The notes under the pieces were generated by a model. It saw nothing but the letters and a program-made list of their open reading frames with translations, was not told the DNA's origin and did not search any database. From Bacillota bacterium (GTDB taxonomy: Bacteria; Bacillota; Clostridia; Lachnospirales; Cellulosilyticaceae), in NCBI GenBank assembly GCA_023457875.1, contig JAEXBC010000345.1:1-6189 (forward strand): a DNA stretch of 6,189 nt, written 5' to 3'. Shown here one piece after another: positions 5,160-6,189 of the stretch (the stretch's first letter is position 1; the number at the start of each line of letters is the position of its first letter). Position numbers and translations under genes: made by a program.

Positions 5160-6189
5160 TTATTTGTTGATGACAATGTTCTGATCTCTATTAGGCCCTA
5201 CTCCTACCATGGTAATTTTACAGCCTACTAATTCTTCGATACGTGCAAGATATTTTTTTACACTCTCTGGCAATGCTTCATAAGAACGGATATGAGAAAT
5301 ATCTCCCCAACCTTCCATTTCTTCATAGACTGGCTTACATTGTTCAAGATCCTCTAAGCTAGCTGGAAAATACTTTATGACTTCTCCATTAAGCTCGTAC
5401 CCCGTACAGATTTTAATAACCTCTATATCTTTAAGAACATCTATTTTATTTAAAGCAATCTGAGTAAGTCCACTTGTCCTTACTGCAAACTCACCAATGA
5501 CTGCATCAAACCACCCACAACGCCTTGGTCTTCCTGTTACTGTTCCAAATTCATGTCCTGCTTCTCTAATGTGGTCACCAGTAGCATCATGAAGTTCTGT
5601 TGGGAAAGGTCCTTTTCCAACCCTAGTAATATACCCCTTCATGACACCAATACATTCGTCTATCATAGTAGGGCCAATACCTGCTCCAATACAAGCTCCC
5701 CCAGTAATAGGATGAGAAGATGTAACATAAGGATAGGTACCTAAATCTAAGTCCAATAATGTACCTTGGGCACCTTCAAATAATACTTCTTTTCCTTCTT
5801 TGATGGCTTCATATACGCTTACTGTTGTATCTTCTACAAAAGGTTTTAATCGCTTAGCATATTCTTTATAAGTTGCAATAATTTCCTGCGGGTCAAATTC
5901 AACATCCTGATGATAAACATGCTTGAGCATAGCATTTTTTATCTTTACATTAGCTATTACTTTTTCAGAAAAGACATCTTCATGGTAAAGATCACATACA
6001 CGAACACCTGAACGCTCTGCCTTATCCATATAGCAAGGTCCAATTCCCTTCATGGTTGTTCCAATATCCTTGCCATCCATAGCTTGAAGTGCTTCCTTGG
6101 CTTTATCTAATGCTTTGTGATATGGCATAACAAGGTGTGCCCTAGAGCTTATTCTTAAGGTGCTCACGTCAATTCCTTTTGCTATGAGT
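5160..6189 (-). CDS. purA: Adenylosuccinate synthetase, N-terminus cut by the window edge
   Basis: Catalyses GTP-dependent joining of IMP and aspartate to adenylosuccinate, the first committed step from IMP to AMP, in the cytoplasm. 342 residues are visible; the family is usually about 425, so roughly 80-85 N-terminal residues lie beyond the edge, including the GDEGKGK loop. The GTG at 6167 is an internal valine: the frame stays open as LIAKGIDVSTLRISSRAHL to the edge. Positions in the visible fragment: GTTMKGIGPCYMDKAERSG at 43-61, FEGAQG at 137-142, GTYPYVTSSHPITGG at 150-164, TGRPRRCGWFD (IMP binding) at 218-228, NKID (guanine recognition) at 247-250, and VGVGPNRDQNI at 328-338. TSSHP stands where many orthologues have TSSN, a variant I associate with some clostridia. 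The protein ends at TAA with a normal C-terminus, so nothing suggests decay. Confidence 0.97.
   Translation of the reverse strand, partial: LIAKGIDVSTLRISSRAHLVMPYHKALDKAKEALQAMDGKDIGTTMKGIGPCYMDKAERSGVRVCDLYHEDVFSEKVIANVKIKNAMLKHVYHQDVEFDPQEIIATYKEYAKRLKPFVEDTTVSVYEAIKEGKEVLFEGAQGTLLDLDLGTYPYVTSSHPITGGACIGAGIGPTMIDECIGVMKGYITRVGKGPFPTELHDATGDHIREAGHEFGTVTGRPRRCGWFDAVIGEFAVRTSGLTQIALNKIDVLKDIEVIKICTGYELNGEVIKYFPASLEDLEQCKPVYEEMEGWGDISHIRSYEALPESVKKYLARIEELVGCKITMVGVGPNRDQNIVINK

Noticed and set aside
5553..5744. Plus-strand open frame of 63 codons
   Set aside because: It lies antisense to the conserved GTP/IMP-binding core of purA, which explains the sequence fully.
6165..6167. GTG at 6167 as the true start of purA
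   Set aside because: The frame continues upstream to the window edge with family-like residues (LIAKGID), and a start here would remove the essential N-terminal GTP loop.

Overview
This AT-rich window looks like an ordinary chromosomal segment from a low-GC, endospore-forming Firmicute, most likely a clostridium. That reading rests on strong AGGAGG-type ribosome binding sites, short AT-rich intergenic gaps, a CwlD-like sporulation amidase, and a GH18 enzyme with the domain order common in Clostridia. The TSSHP variant in PurA and the overall style would fit a Lachnospiraceae or Cellulosilyticum-like lineage, but that is a low-certainty impression from memory.

Layout from right to left, since most genes are on the minus strand. 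The 3' four-fifths of purA (adenylosuccinate synthetase) enters at the right edge and ends at 5160. A rho-independent terminator (5036-5072) follows it. A separately promoted Bax inhibitor-1 family membrane protein (4250-4960) comes next. It converges with a plus-strand lipoprotein gene (3488-4135), and the two share a very strong hairpin at 4147-4193 that can terminate in both directions. The lipoprotein gene diverges from a minus-strand run of three genes: a membrane-anchored GH18 glycosidase with SH3 and copper-amine-oxidase-N-like domains (1624-3288), an alpha/beta hydrolase (769-1554), and a CwlD-like N-acetylmuramoyl-L-alanine amidase (4-684).

The three-gene run is the most coherent part. 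Two of its members act, or probably act, on peptidoglycan glycan or stem-peptide bonds, and the lead gene has a promoter-like element compatible with a forespore sigma factor. A spore-cortex or cell-wall remodelling role is therefore plausible, with the hydrolase as a partner of unknown substrate. A hairpin with a T tract lies directly against the hydrolase ribosome binding site, and a concentric inverted repeat lies between the hydrolase and the amidase. Both could adjust expression along the run.

I see no mobile elements, CRISPR arrays, tRNA or rRNA genes, or phage genes, and no gene-free stretch longer than 300 bases. I found no convincing evidence of a new multi-gene system. The most useful leads are the regulatory structures in the three-gene run and the uncharacterised lipoprotein.
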